The notes under the pieces are model-generated. The model ran no database searches, was not told where the DNA came from, and was given only the letters and a program-made list of their open reading frames with translations. Shown piece by piece: positions 11,001 through 18,557 of a stretch of DNA of 64,000 bases (position 1 is its first letter; each line of letters opens with the position of its first letter). Where the stretch lies: NCBI GenBank assembly GCA_007827375.1, contig VISH01000002.1, positions 1,947,001 to 2,011,000 of the forward strand, written 5' to 3'. The DNA is from Alteromonadaceae bacterium 2753L.S.0a.02. Lineage in GTDB: Bacteria; Pseudomonadota; Gammaproteobacteria; Pseudomonadales; Cellvibrionaceae. Made by a program: the position numbers and the translations under genes.

Positions 11001-14000
11001 GTTCAGTGCAGTGCGCACTGTGGCGGTTAATCTGGCCAAAAGCGCTTGGCTGCCAATAAAAAGACTTAAAAAAGAACGTATAGCTGATGCCAAATCCAGA
11101 CTCGTCGCTTATAGTTATCCGAAGCCAGAAGGCGCTTCAAAGCATAGCGAGATAACAATAAAATCGAGCGTAATAGACACTGAAGTCTCAAAAAATGGTG
11201 TAATTACGATTACCCTAAAAGATACCAACGCCAAAAATATGTTCTCGAACGAGCTTATTGATGGCATTAACGAAGTGTTTAACGAGATAAAAAATAATGA
11301 TGCCATCAAGGTTGTTGTTATTACTGGATATGACAATTATTTCGCGTCTGGAGGTACAAAGGAAAGTCTTCTAGCGATTCAGAAAGGAACGGCCAAATTT
11401 ACCGATACCCAAATCTTTAGAGCGTGTATCGATTGCGAAATTCCCGTAATCGCAGCCATGCAGGGCCATGGTATTGGTGCTGGTTGGGTGTTGGGAATGC
11501 TAGCTGATTTTCCAATGCTGAGCGAAGAAAGTCGCTATATCAGTCCCTACATGAATTACGGTTTTACACCGGGTGCAGGTTCCACTTATGCCTTTCCGAT
11601 GGTTGCTGGGAACGATATCGCACGAGAGACATTGTTTACTGCAAGGGAAAATACCGGATTGGATTTAAAAGAACGTGCCATAGCAATTCCAGTGCTTTCA
11701 AGGAAAAATATATTTAAAGAGGCAACAGAGCTTGCTAACCAAATTGCGAAGCATGATCGCAATTACCTCTTAACTATGAAGCATGCGCTCACAGCAGACA
11801 TGTTGAGTCCATTGACTGAAGCCTGTGAACGCGAGTTAGCCATGCACGAACAAACCTTCGTAGGTCAGGAGGATACGCTTAAAACTATCGAAGCGAAGTT
11901 TGACATTGATACGCAACAGATATTGCCCAGTGTAGTCCCTCCTCAAAGCGCTCAATCTGTCTCTGGTCCATCTGAATCTGCGATAAAACACACACTACAG
12001 AAACTTCTTGCCACAGAATTGCACCTGGATATCAACGAAATTAATGACACCACGCAATTTGTTGATTTGGGCTTAGATTCTATTACAGGAGTAAGCTGGG
12101 TTCGAAAAATCAACAATGCCTTTGGTACCGCTATAGAAGCCACAAAGGTTTATAACTTTCCAACGATTGCAGATATGAGCGCTCACGTGGTGGAGTTAAC
12201 TCGTGGTGAGGTCTCAACCTCCGAAGAGCAGAGCGTTGAGTTGGCACTGCCCGAAACGCGTACCCGCACCGCGCCAGCGCCCGTTCAAGGGCGTGTTCCT
12301 CTTGCGGCGAGGGCGGATATTGTCGCGTCGCTGAAACAGATGTTGGCACAAGAGCTCCATATGGAACTTGCCGATATCACAGAGACCGCACAATTCGTTG
12401 ACTTGGGTCTCGATTCAATAACTGGCGTAAGTTGGATCAGAAAAATCAATGAGAAGTATTCGACTTCTATAGATGCAACGAAAGTATATAGCTACCCTAG
12501 CTTGGCGGAAATGGCTGCCTATGTCGTTGATATTGTCGGTAGCGAATTGCCTAAGGTAGCAGAGGTTGCTCCCGAAAAAACAATAGAACAGGCGAAAACC
12601 AAACCAGTTTACAAAAAAAATGTTCCGCAAATACCCCGCTTAGTGTCTATGCGCAAGATCCATCAACGACGATTTGGTCGTGCGCAATCGGTAATCAGCA
12701 TGGAAGAGCCTATCGCGATCGTAGGCATGGCTGGCCAGTTTCCAAAAGCAAATAATTTGGATATCTACTGGCAAAATATTGCGACAGGAAGAGATTGCAT
12801 AAGTGAAATTCCACGCAATCGCTGGGATATAAAGCAGTTTTATCAGGAGGGTCCAGCCGTTGAAGGTAAGACCAACAGTAAATGGATGGGATTACTTGAG
12901 GAATACGATTTATTTGATCCGCTGTTTTTTAATATTTCTCCAACTGAGGCGCGTGGTATGGACCCTCAGCAACGATTATTTCTACAGGCTTGCTGGCAGG
13001 GTATAGAAAGTGCCGGATACAGCGCTAAGGCCTTGTCGGGTAGCAAGTGTGGTGTTTTCGTGGGATGCGCTGGTGGTGATTACAATTTGCAATCGCACCA
13101 ATTACAACTTAGCACTCATGGGTTTACCGGAAGCGCTAACTCGATATTGGCAGCGCGAATTTCCTACTTTATGAATTTGCAAGGCCCATGCTTGGCAATC
13201 GACACTGCGTGTTCGTCATCCCTGGTATCTATTGCTTATGCGTGTGACAGTTTGAACTCGAAAGGCAGTGATATCGCACTTGCGGGTGGCGTATATGTAT
13301 CGTCAGGGCCAACCATGCACATAATGACTACCCAAACCGGAATGTTATCTGGCGACGGGCGCTGCTTCAGTTTCGATGAGCGTGCGAACGGGTTTGTTCC
13401 TGGTGAGGCGGTGGGTGTTCTCGTTTTAAAACGTATGGCCGACGCTATACGCGACAGGGATATTGTTCATGGTGTAATAGAAGGCTGGGGGATTAATCAG
13501 GATGGTAAAACCAATGGTATTACAGCACCCAATCCAGCTTCTCAAACCCGCCTGCAAAGTGATGTTTACCAGCGTTTTGGAATAGACCCCGGTCAAATTC
13601 AGTTAATTGAAGCGCACGGAACGGGCACTAAACTGGGTGACCCCATCGAAGTAGAAGGCTTAAGAAACAGCTTTAAACCGTATACCAACAATAAGCAATT
13701 CTGTGCTTTGGGTTCGGTAAAGTCGAATATTGGTCATTGCTTGACTGCTGCGGGTATTTCGGGGTTTACCAAAATTTTACTCGCGCTAAAACACAAACAG
13801 CTGCCTCCCACCATCAATTTCCAGAAACTGAATAAGCATATAGATTTAAGCGAGAGTCCCTTCTACATCAATACAGCGCTAAAAAGCTGGGATATTTTAC
13901 CGAGTGAATGTCGCCGCGCGGCAATTAGCTCTTTCGGTTTCGGTGGTACCAATGCGCACTTGGTGGTTGCTGAATACCCGCAGAATGAGAGAGTAAAGCG

Positions 14001-17000
14001 TTTTGCGCAGGCGGTTCCATTAAACGACTGTCTTGTTCCCTTATCCGCTAAAACCCCTGAGCAGCTTTTACAAAGGGCCAGAGATTTAGCGGTTTATTTA
14101 GCGAATGCGAACCAAGATTTATCCCTGGCAGACCTTGCGTATACACTCCAAATTGGCAGAGATGAAATGGACGAACGTGCAGCCATTCTCGCCAATTCGA
14201 TAGAAGACCTCGATCAAAAGCTCAATTTACTTGTTGCAGGCGACGATTCCTCCGAACACATATTTAGAGGAAAAGTACTGCGCAACAACGAAGGTTTGAA
14301 TGTGCTCATTGAGGACGAAGAATTAAAAAACACAGTGGTGGAAAAATATCTTGCACAACGTAAATATGGCAGCCTTTTAAACCTATGGGTGAGAGGTTTT
14401 GAGTTTGATTGGTATCAGTTATACGGCACCGATAAGCCTAATCGGGTAGATCTACCAACTTATCCATTTGCCAAAGAAAAGTATTGGGTAAACGAAAGCA
14501 AGCCTTATCAAATAGGTCACTTTGGTACTGTTTATATACAAAATACCAAAACGCGTATACACCCCTTATTACACGAGAATATCTCATCACTTTCAGCTTA
14601 TGGTTACGCCAGCACGTTTGATGGACAGGAAGCCTTTTTTTCCGGTAGCGCTAGCGGTGATGTACAGCAGGGCAATCCCTGGGTTGTTGTGGATTTCGTT
14701 TTAGCGGCAAACGGATTACTCTCTGAGGGTGCGCAGTCTCAGATATATGCTGAAAATATGCGCTGGCACAATCCTATTCAAGTGATTAAAGAACCGATCC
14801 GCATTGAAACCGCGCTGCGTAAACATTTGAACAACAAAATTAACTTGAATATAACGCTGGCAGGATTGCATAAAACCGCGGTTCCTATTGCTTCCGCGGA
14901 GCTCGACCTCAGACGCGCTAAGCCGAAAAACCCGATCATTGCAGAATACACAGCAGGCTTAGCTTTAACAAAGCTGCCATCGGTATCAGCGAAAAACCAC
15001 AAACTTGCTAAGAAAGCCTGGGTGGGAGACAACGAATTAATTATAGAATGTGCGCCACAAGAGCTCGATGGTTGCCAATATTTAGGCGATGTACTAAAAG
15101 AATCACTTGAACTTTGGGGTATGCTTAAAGCATCAACTTTTCAGATTGAACTGCTTGAACCCGCCAGTGTTGCGCGAATGGTTGTTAGCGCATATACAAA
15201 CAACATTCAATGGGTGAGGTTGGTGCAAAGTGGTGAACAGCATTCAGCGACGCTAGCTATCCAATTTCAAGATGCACAGGGAAATCTAGTTTTGGATATC
15301 GAAGAGCTAGCGCTGGCAGGGAATTGGCCCGCTGGGAATGGGTTGTCGAAATCGCGTTTTCTAGCGAAAACCGGCAAACAGTGGCTATGTTTGGACGAAT
15401 CCTGGCAAGCGCGTCCATTGAAAAATGACGTAGATTGGTTAACTAAAATAGTAGCCAAAGACGGCCAGAAAATAACGCTGATTAGCGAGAATAAGCGCGA
15501 CTACGATGCCTTTGTTCGAGTGTCGCAACAATTGCAGAAACTGACTAAGCGTTCTCAAGCCCTGTGGAAATTCAATCATTCTCAGATCACGAGAAATGCT
15601 ACTGAAAGTGTAATTGGCAAAATTTTCGATCACGTAAACGATAACTCGGACGCAGTACAAACGATTTTCCTGCTTCTAAGGTGCCGCGAAAACGACGATG
15701 AAATTAAGGCGAGTTTGGAAGCGGTCTACCTGAGTGTTCACTACTTAATAAAAACTGCCGCTAAGCGCTCGGTTCAATTTTATTTGATTTTTAAAGGTAA
15801 TAGAGCGACTACCACCTATTTTGATGCTTTAGCAGGTTTCTTCAAATCAGCGATGATGGAAGCACCCAATCACCGCTATCGGTCAATTGGCATTGGCGAT
15901 ACAAATGTGTCTGAAGAGCTTTTCGCAAAGCAAGTAATGCAGGAATGGCTTCTCGATGATACGCATAGCTATTCGGCGGCATGCGTTCCCATGCTCAGGT
16001 ATAGAGGGCAAGTGAGAGAATTACTGGAGCTCTCATTAGCACCTCACATTAAACAGAATGAGCTGCCTCATGTGCCATTCCGACAAGGGGGTACTTATCT
16101 CATGGTTGGCGCTCTGGGGGATGTTGGCGAATTGATTTGTCAAGAGCTGGGTCGTCGTTATCGCTGTAAACTTGTTATTTTATCTCGAAGAGATAGAGAT
16201 AGTGCATCGAGCGCGCTTCGGAAAATAAGCGATGCGGGTGCGACGGTTATTTACCACTCGGTAGACATTCTTAACAAAGACGCTCTAGAAGCGGTAATGA
16301 ACCAGATAAAGTCTGAAGACATTGCTTTTAATGGTGTTATCCACATGGCACGTAGCGTCTCGGATGCGGCCATTGCTAATAAACCATTCGATGATTTTTA
16401 TGAAACCATGTCAATCAAAGCGAATGGAACGGTGATGATCGACAGCGTGACAGCGTCTGAAAGCCTTGATTTCTTTTTAATGTTCTCATCAATGGCATCC
16501 TTTGGAATAAAAGGATCACCGGATTATGCCTACGCAACTGCTTTCCAGAACGCATTCGCCCGAAACAGAAATTATTTAATGGCACAGGGTAAACGCAAGG
16601 GTAGAGCCTATGCTATTTGCTGGGGGCAGTGGGAAAAAGACGGTGCTGTCAACGCTAAGTTGTTGCCAGATAAGCTCAAACGGTTACAAACAATGGGGGT
16701 AGATTTAATCGACACCTCCGCAGCGATGGGTGTGATGGAAGTCGCTTTAAGCCAGGGAGACGAGGTTCAAGCCTATGCCGCCGTAAGCGATATTGGCCGC
16801 GCTTTGAGATCTATTGGTATTCATCAGATAGCCGACCAAATCGAAGACACAAAGATCAAGCAGCTAATTGAAGGCTACCAAAGTCGGCGCCTGTCAAAAT
16901 TTGAGTTTGCGAACGCGCTTGCTTCCTTTGAGATTGAGCAATTATCGAACGATACACAAAATCTTATTGTTAAAACCTTAAAAGAGGTATCGACTGGAAA

Positions 17001-17394
17001 TGTTGTCAGCATAATGCAATCCACCAGAAAAATTCAGCAACAACAAAAATATATTGCGCAGTTACCACCGACTTCGGTTCTTCCTGAATCTGATAAGGCA
17101 CCAGTCTCTGGCCAGTCTTCTAAAGCATCGCCTATGCTGCGAGTGCAAACTGACACGGAGGAGCGAACCATTGGTGATCGCATACGAATAAAAGTAAGTG
17201 GCGTGTTAGGCTTGAACGCCAATACCATGGATTTGGAGAAATCTTTCCAGGAGTATGGCATGGATTCGATAACTGCCGCTCAGGTATCGGTTGCGCTTGA
17301 AAAGGAATTTGAACGCTCGATACCGCCTCATTGGTTAATTGAATACGCCTGCGTAAACGCACTCGCCAAACGCCTAAATCAATCCCAAGGGTAA
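5035..17394 (+). CDS. trans-AT PKS: KR-ACP-KS-DH*-ECH*-ECH*-ECH2-ACP-ACP-KS-DH*-KR-ACP
   Basis: A 4119-residue assembly-line protein 8 bases after the previous stop. Order: N-terminal docking-like helices and a Lys/Asp-rich linker (1-50); KR (about 245-435, TGGLG and an intact SSVAS...Y motif); ACP (Ser549); KS (about 642-1055; Cys804, His939, His980); a DH-like region (about 1236-1510) that has lost the active-site His and the LPG motif; two degenerate crotonase folds (about 1600-1800 and 1820-2020); an intact PksI-type ECH2 (about 2050-2290); tandem ACPs with Ser2349/Trp2355 and Ser2461/Trp2467; KS (about 2557-2980; Cys2726, His2861, His2901); a second dead DH (about 3176-3430); KR (about 3685-3870; VGALGDVG, Tyr kept); and an ACP (Ser4078, no Trp flag). 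The middle module has no KR, so its beta-keto group survives for the HCS cassette. The second dead DH suggests a retained hydroxyl from the last module. No AT or methyltransferase is seen. Confidence 0.95.
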   Translation: MNSLYEIYQNLSAGMLTKKEALEQIRALKHSEEHTEKDKDKDKDKEKVYTLVVSPKWKAVPNPRIGASVGLTDSRDFLILVEGTDVSYSDKFISDLQNSLKNTNIQKWKLTADNIADNYLQLAMHCFEVSKSVLEGRTAANQHFQIVLTGSITENNYLGISAFFKTVSLENPLISGQCIHLDSPYSVVELCHLLKNERDDFSTYLIKYLNSERYILSGETVASYPSDETAQNVSAAESSVIKDCGVYIITGGLGKLGSLFASYIFSVSDKARVIITGRTKASLVLDTVSWKQLAVKKRSIEYVQLDLKNAEQVAGLVQDVIARFGKLSGVLHAAGQTSDSFALKKTEQEFEETLAPKVKGTFNLYLALQEIEFDFLALFSSVASWFGNIGQADYAAANGFMDNFASTISDKLSGQVVSINWPYWRDGGMSLDHIELQRIQKTTGLVPLDAQNGISAFERCLSSSKPQLMVLAGELEKLEKTVSLSSVNIKNDVPVDAQVPIVPKEGNSSTSALVDNLHNYLVEKFASLLKLPIEKVKANTALDTYGIDSVIAIELTNTLEKDFGSLPKTLFFEYQTIAELAEYFVASKSLNVTRLFDDSPKKLSTEPVTRSDRALVGERISRQRAKKVGNVRQSNPHQASNDPIAIVGLSGRYPEAYNLDEYWENLSRGKNCITEIPSDRWDWRKHFTEDRTLEGHHYSKWGGFIDGVAEFDPRFFKISPREASSIDPQERLILQHAWLAIEDGGYTRERLQIPRENTQNGQVGVYVGVMYGEYKLSGSLASIANRVSYFLDLHGPSMTLDTMCSSSLTALHLACLDLKSGRTDLALAGGVNVTVHPSKYQMLSDGQFISSDGQCQSFGEGGDGYIPGEGVGLAVLKRLSEAERDGNQIYGVIRGTALNHGGKNNGFTVPNPRAQADAITMALAESGVSPTHVSYIEAHGTGTKLGDPIEISALDRVFKRDSVDLNKKCLIGSAKSNIGHCESAAGIAGVSKVLLQMKHKLIVPSLHSDKLNPNIDFASSHFEVNQTLKSWPATVTESGSETRIAGVSSFGAGGSNAHILLEQYVPGTMRADTNSNSSHEQLIVISARTQPQLKQKIKDLIVYLSTSKESDVDFDNIAYTLQVGREPMTERFACVVRSATELLAKLKSSLSDTSLAQGFYWGVASEESYENIIVEYTKIEDVASQWVNGKRVNWDKLPRTEPLKIVSLPAYPFERKVFWNKPDSDTNFNRSSNVLHPLVHTNTSNLYQQKFESRFSGDESFVSNWPDKKALSKASLMEMAAASIERSIGSKLKNGTMCLRNLVFADDYSLDDQSVVSIFVFPAENHNVEFEISVVSSELSEEPIVICQGCYDASFSKDTDQIDIPSLISTLTKVAPILTEDMGIDCYEDGQQLLCKGLTVGNSPELALSRAIEQSIKIALSWMGKTLQEPIADLVLTHVQELQICTPLSDDPWLWLHNVNKVEDSILFELVLIDSEGLIKTRLVGAEYNAINEPIIEAISDVSQSSQTTKQVLASPGDLVLQNTNSPGEVVSNVNLVRFESASIESPAKIRLLDAVEAISLSSLPRSADKVVLPMPSGIGAPSNTPKDAAISLKSSGSGIFQLSIKTTHTSADITCQEILHTLTMLQANKDIKVLSLSGIESIQNIDHREWLNTFISSGLLRAVVELPYPTIASVDGKLSGVSLLFASVCDFLLISDESLLELYADNDAFELSSEEFTFLSERYGNNSAQWMVRSGSTIDVQSFAERGLSLPAYSADQLNGKTLEFCQNLANKNAKNLRLLKEHLIQPIKNCVANFKPVTKAKSNRKLDGVKLKTTRNYKHLKLQIHELNVLEVCLIKSESDVLCASLDELVDLLSDDAWLSNTETLILRSEWDDFVPLGEQHNFPDWSKLTDALLAKDVPIVCYFDKSSSASAWLLGMVTDAIVLNPSGEHGCDSGELRSDTRRLFSLLASACMPKNLAQTITFTQRAIAFSELKKWSNIYVPDGARGFSAVRTVAVNLAKSAWLPIKRLKKERIADAKSRLVAYSYPKPEGASKHSEITIKSSVIDTEVSKNGVITITLKDTNAKNMFSNELIDGINEVFNEIKNNDAIKVVVITGYDNYFASGGTKESLLAIQKGTAKFTDTQIFRACIDCEIPVIAAMQGHGIGAGWVLGMLADFPMLSEESRYISPYMNYGFTPGAGSTYAFPMVAGNDIARETLFTARENTGLDLKERAIAIPVLSRKNIFKEATELANQIAKHDRNYLLTMKHALTADMLSPLTEACERELAMHEQTFVGQEDTLKTIEAKFDIDTQQILPSVVPPQSAQSVSGPSESAIKHTLQKLLATELHLDINEINDTTQFVDLGLDSITGVSWVRKINNAFGTAIEATKVYNFPTIADMSAHVVELTRGEVSTSEEQSVELALPETRTRTAPAPVQGRVPLAARADIVASLKQMLAQELHMELADITETAQFVDLGLDSITGVSWIRKINEKYSTSIDATKVYSYPSLAEMAAYVVDIVGSELPKVAEVAPEKTIEQAKTKPVYKKNVPQIPRLVSMRKIHQRRFGRAQSVISMEEPIAIVGMAGQFPKANNLDIYWQNIATGRDCISEIPRNRWDIKQFYQEGPAVEGKTNSKWMGLLEEYDLFDPLFFNISPTEARGMDPQQRLFLQACWQGIESAGYSAKALSGSKCGVFVGCAGGDYNLQSHQLQLSTHGFTGSANSILAARISYFMNLQGPCLAIDTACSSSLVSIAYACDSLNSKGSDIALAGGVYVSSGPTMHIMTTQTGMLSGDGRCFSFDERANGFVPGEAVGVLVLKRMADAIRDRDIVHGVIEGWGINQDGKTNGITAPNPASQTRLQSDVYQRFGIDPGQIQLIEAHGTGTKLGDPIEVEGLRNSFKPYTNNKQFCALGSVKSNIGHCLTAAGISGFTKILLALKHKQLPPTINFQKLNKHIDLSESPFYINTALKSWDILPSECRRAAISSFGFGGTNAHLVVAEYPQNERVKRFAQAVPLNDCLVPLSAKTPEQLLQRARDLAVYLANANQDLSLADLAYTLQIGRDEMDERAAILANSIEDLDQKLNLLVAGDDSSEHIFRGKVLRNNEGLNVLIEDEELKNTVVEKYLAQRKYGSLLNLWVRGFEFDWYQLYGTDKPNRVDLPTYPFAKEKYWVNESKPYQIGHFGTVYIQNTKTRIHPLLHENISSLSAYGYASTFDGQEAFFSGSASGDVQQGNPWVVVDFVLAANGLLSEGAQSQIYAENMRWHNPIQVIKEPIRIETALRKHLNNKINLNITLAGLHKTAVPIASAELDLRRAKPKNPIIAEYTAGLALTKLPSVSAKNHKLAKKAWVGDNELIIECAPQELDGCQYLGDVLKESLELWGMLKASTFQIELLEPASVARMVVSAYTNNIQWVRLVQSGEQHSATLAIQFQDAQGNLVLDIEELALAGNWPAGNGLSKSRFLAKTGKQWLCLDESWQARPLKNDVDWLTKIVAKDGQKITLISENKRDYDAFVRVSQQLQKLTKRSQALWKFNHSQITRNATESVIGKIFDHVNDNSDAVQTIFLLLRCRENDDEIKASLEAVYLSVHYLIKTAAKRSVQFYLIFKGNRATTTYFDALAGFFKSAMMEAPNHRYRSIGIGDTNVSEELFAKQVMQEWLLDDTHSYSAACVPMLRYRGQVRELLELSLAPHIKQNELPHVPFRQGGTYLMVGALGDVGELICQELGRRYRCKLVILSRRDRDSASSALRKISDAGATVIYHSVDILNKDALEAVMNQIKSEDIAFNGVIHMARSVSDAAIANKPFDDFYETMSIKANGTVMIDSVTASESLDFFLMFSSMASFGIKGSPDYAYATAFQNAFARNRNYLMAQGKRKGRAYAICWGQWEKDGAVNAKLLPDKLKRLQTMGVDLIDTSAAMGVMEVALSQGDEVQAYAAVSDIGRALRSIGIHQIADQIEDTKIKQLIEGYQSRRLSKFEFANALASFEIEQLSNDTQNLIVKTLKEVSTGNVVSIMQSTRKIQQQQKYIAQLPPTSVLPESDKAPVSGQSSKASPMLRVQTDTEERTIGDRIRIKVSGVLGLNANTMDLEKSFQEYGMDSITAAQVSVALEKEFERSIPPHWLIEYACVNALAKRLNQSQG
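5146..5169 (+). repeat. four in-frame GATAAG hexamers
   Basis: Four perfect GATAAG units encode an alternating Asp-Lys tract (continuing as Glu-Lys) in the linker between the N-terminal docking helices and the KR of the second PKS. A six-base unit changes length without shifting the frame, so the linker could vary between strains. Confidence 0.85.
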
Positions 17395-17402
17395 CGATTA
17401 CT

Positions 17403-18557
17403 ATGAGTGCCAGTGTTAATCAAGATATTGCGCAATACTTCGGTGACGCGAATTCTACTGTTGTAACTGCAGAACAAGATTTAAAAGAAATCAATATCGC
17501 GCCTGCTAACTTGAACTTCAGCTATTTGTTTTTCTCTGATGTTCGCAAAAATATTCCTGATCAGGAAAAATATGTTTTTGCAAGACAGCTTGTTGAATTT
17601 GCCGATCAAGCAGATTTTGAAGCCGTTTATTTCCCTGAACGACATTTTGGTGAGTTCGGATCTATTTATGCAAATAACGGTTTAATTGCTGCCTATTTTG
17701 CGCCCTTAACAAAAAACATTCGCTTACGTACTGCTGCGATCACGGCCACCTTGCATCACCCGGTAGAAATCGTGGAGAACTGGGCCATGGTCGACATTCT
17801 CTCCAACGGGCGTGTGGATCTCGGTTTTGGCAACGGATGGAACAAGATGGATTTCGTATTGTCGCCAGATACCTATGAGGATAGGTCGGCTTTACGTGAT
17901 GAACGGATTCCTATGATTCAAAAATTGTGGCGGGGAGACACTCTTGAATTTCCGGGGCCGGGTGGTGAACAGTTTCCGATAACCGTATACCCACGTCCAC
18001 TCCAAAAAGAGCTTAACGTGTGGTACGTCACCATGTCTGAGTTCGGGTTCATACATGCGGGTAAAAGTGGATACAACGTGTTTACCATGCTTTACGGTAT
18101 AGACTTGAATGAGCTGGGAAAAAAAATAAAAGCTTATCGGGATGCTCGAGAGCAGGCTGGTTTAGATCCAAATAAGGGTACAGTTACGCTGATGATGCAT
18201 ACCTTTGTACATCCCGATCTGGAATGGGTTCACCATGTAGTAGCTGAGCCGTTTAAAGGATACATCCGTAGCAGCCTAATTCCTCATATGAAGGCGAAAG
18301 GAAAAGCTGTCAGTGAGGAGGAAATTAATAAAATGGTTGAGTATTCCTATTCACGGTATTTTCAAACGGGGGGAATATTTGGGTCGTTTGAAAGTTGCCA
18401 AAAACAAATTAAACATGCCTCTGATGTGGGTGTAAACGAGATTGCGTTTTTACAGGATTTCGGTATCGATTACAGTGCGGTCATCGACTCACTGGATTAC
18501 CTAAAAATATTGGTGGATGCCAACATTAGCGCGCGCAGGGTGGAACATGCAAAGTAA
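17403..18557 (+). CDS. luciferase-like flavin-dependent monooxygenase of natural-product type
   Basis: A 384-residue protein of the bacterial luciferase-like monooxygenase (LLM) superfamily, of the kind seen in trans-AT PKS and NRPS clusters (MupA-like). The core begins near residue 35 (NFSYLFFSDV); characteristic segments are FPERHFGEFG, the RLRTAAITATLHHPVEIVEN strand, and GRVDLGFGNGW. Such enzymes use free reduced FMN and oxygen to hydroxylate, or insert oxygen into, carrier-bound intermediates. It lies between the second PKS and the KS0-containing third PKS, starting 8 bases after the former and overlapping the latter by 11 bases, which implies translational coupling. A flavin reductase gene follows the third PKS and is the likely FMNH2 source. 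Family assignment is strong; the exact reaction (alpha/beta-hydroxylation or Baeyer-Villiger type) cannot be told from sequence. Confidence 0.9.
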   Translation: MSASVNQDIAQYFGDANSTVVTAEQDLKEINIAPANLNFSYLFFSDVRKNIPDQEKYVFARQLVEFADQADFEAVYFPERHFGEFGSIYANNGLIAAYFAPLTKNIRLRTAAITATLHHPVEIVENWAMVDILSNGRVDLGFGNGWNKMDFVLSPDTYEDRSALRDERIPMIQKLWRGDTLEFPGPGGEQFPITVYPRPLQKELNVWYVTMSEFGFIHAGKSGYNVFTMLYGIDLNELGKKIKAYRDAREQAGLDPNKGTVTLMMHTFVHPDLEWVHHVVAEPFKGYIRSSLIPHMKAKGKAVSEEEINKMVEYSYSRYFQTGGIFGSFESCQKQIKHASDVGVNEIAFLQDFGIDYSAVIDSLDYLKILVDANISARRVEHAK

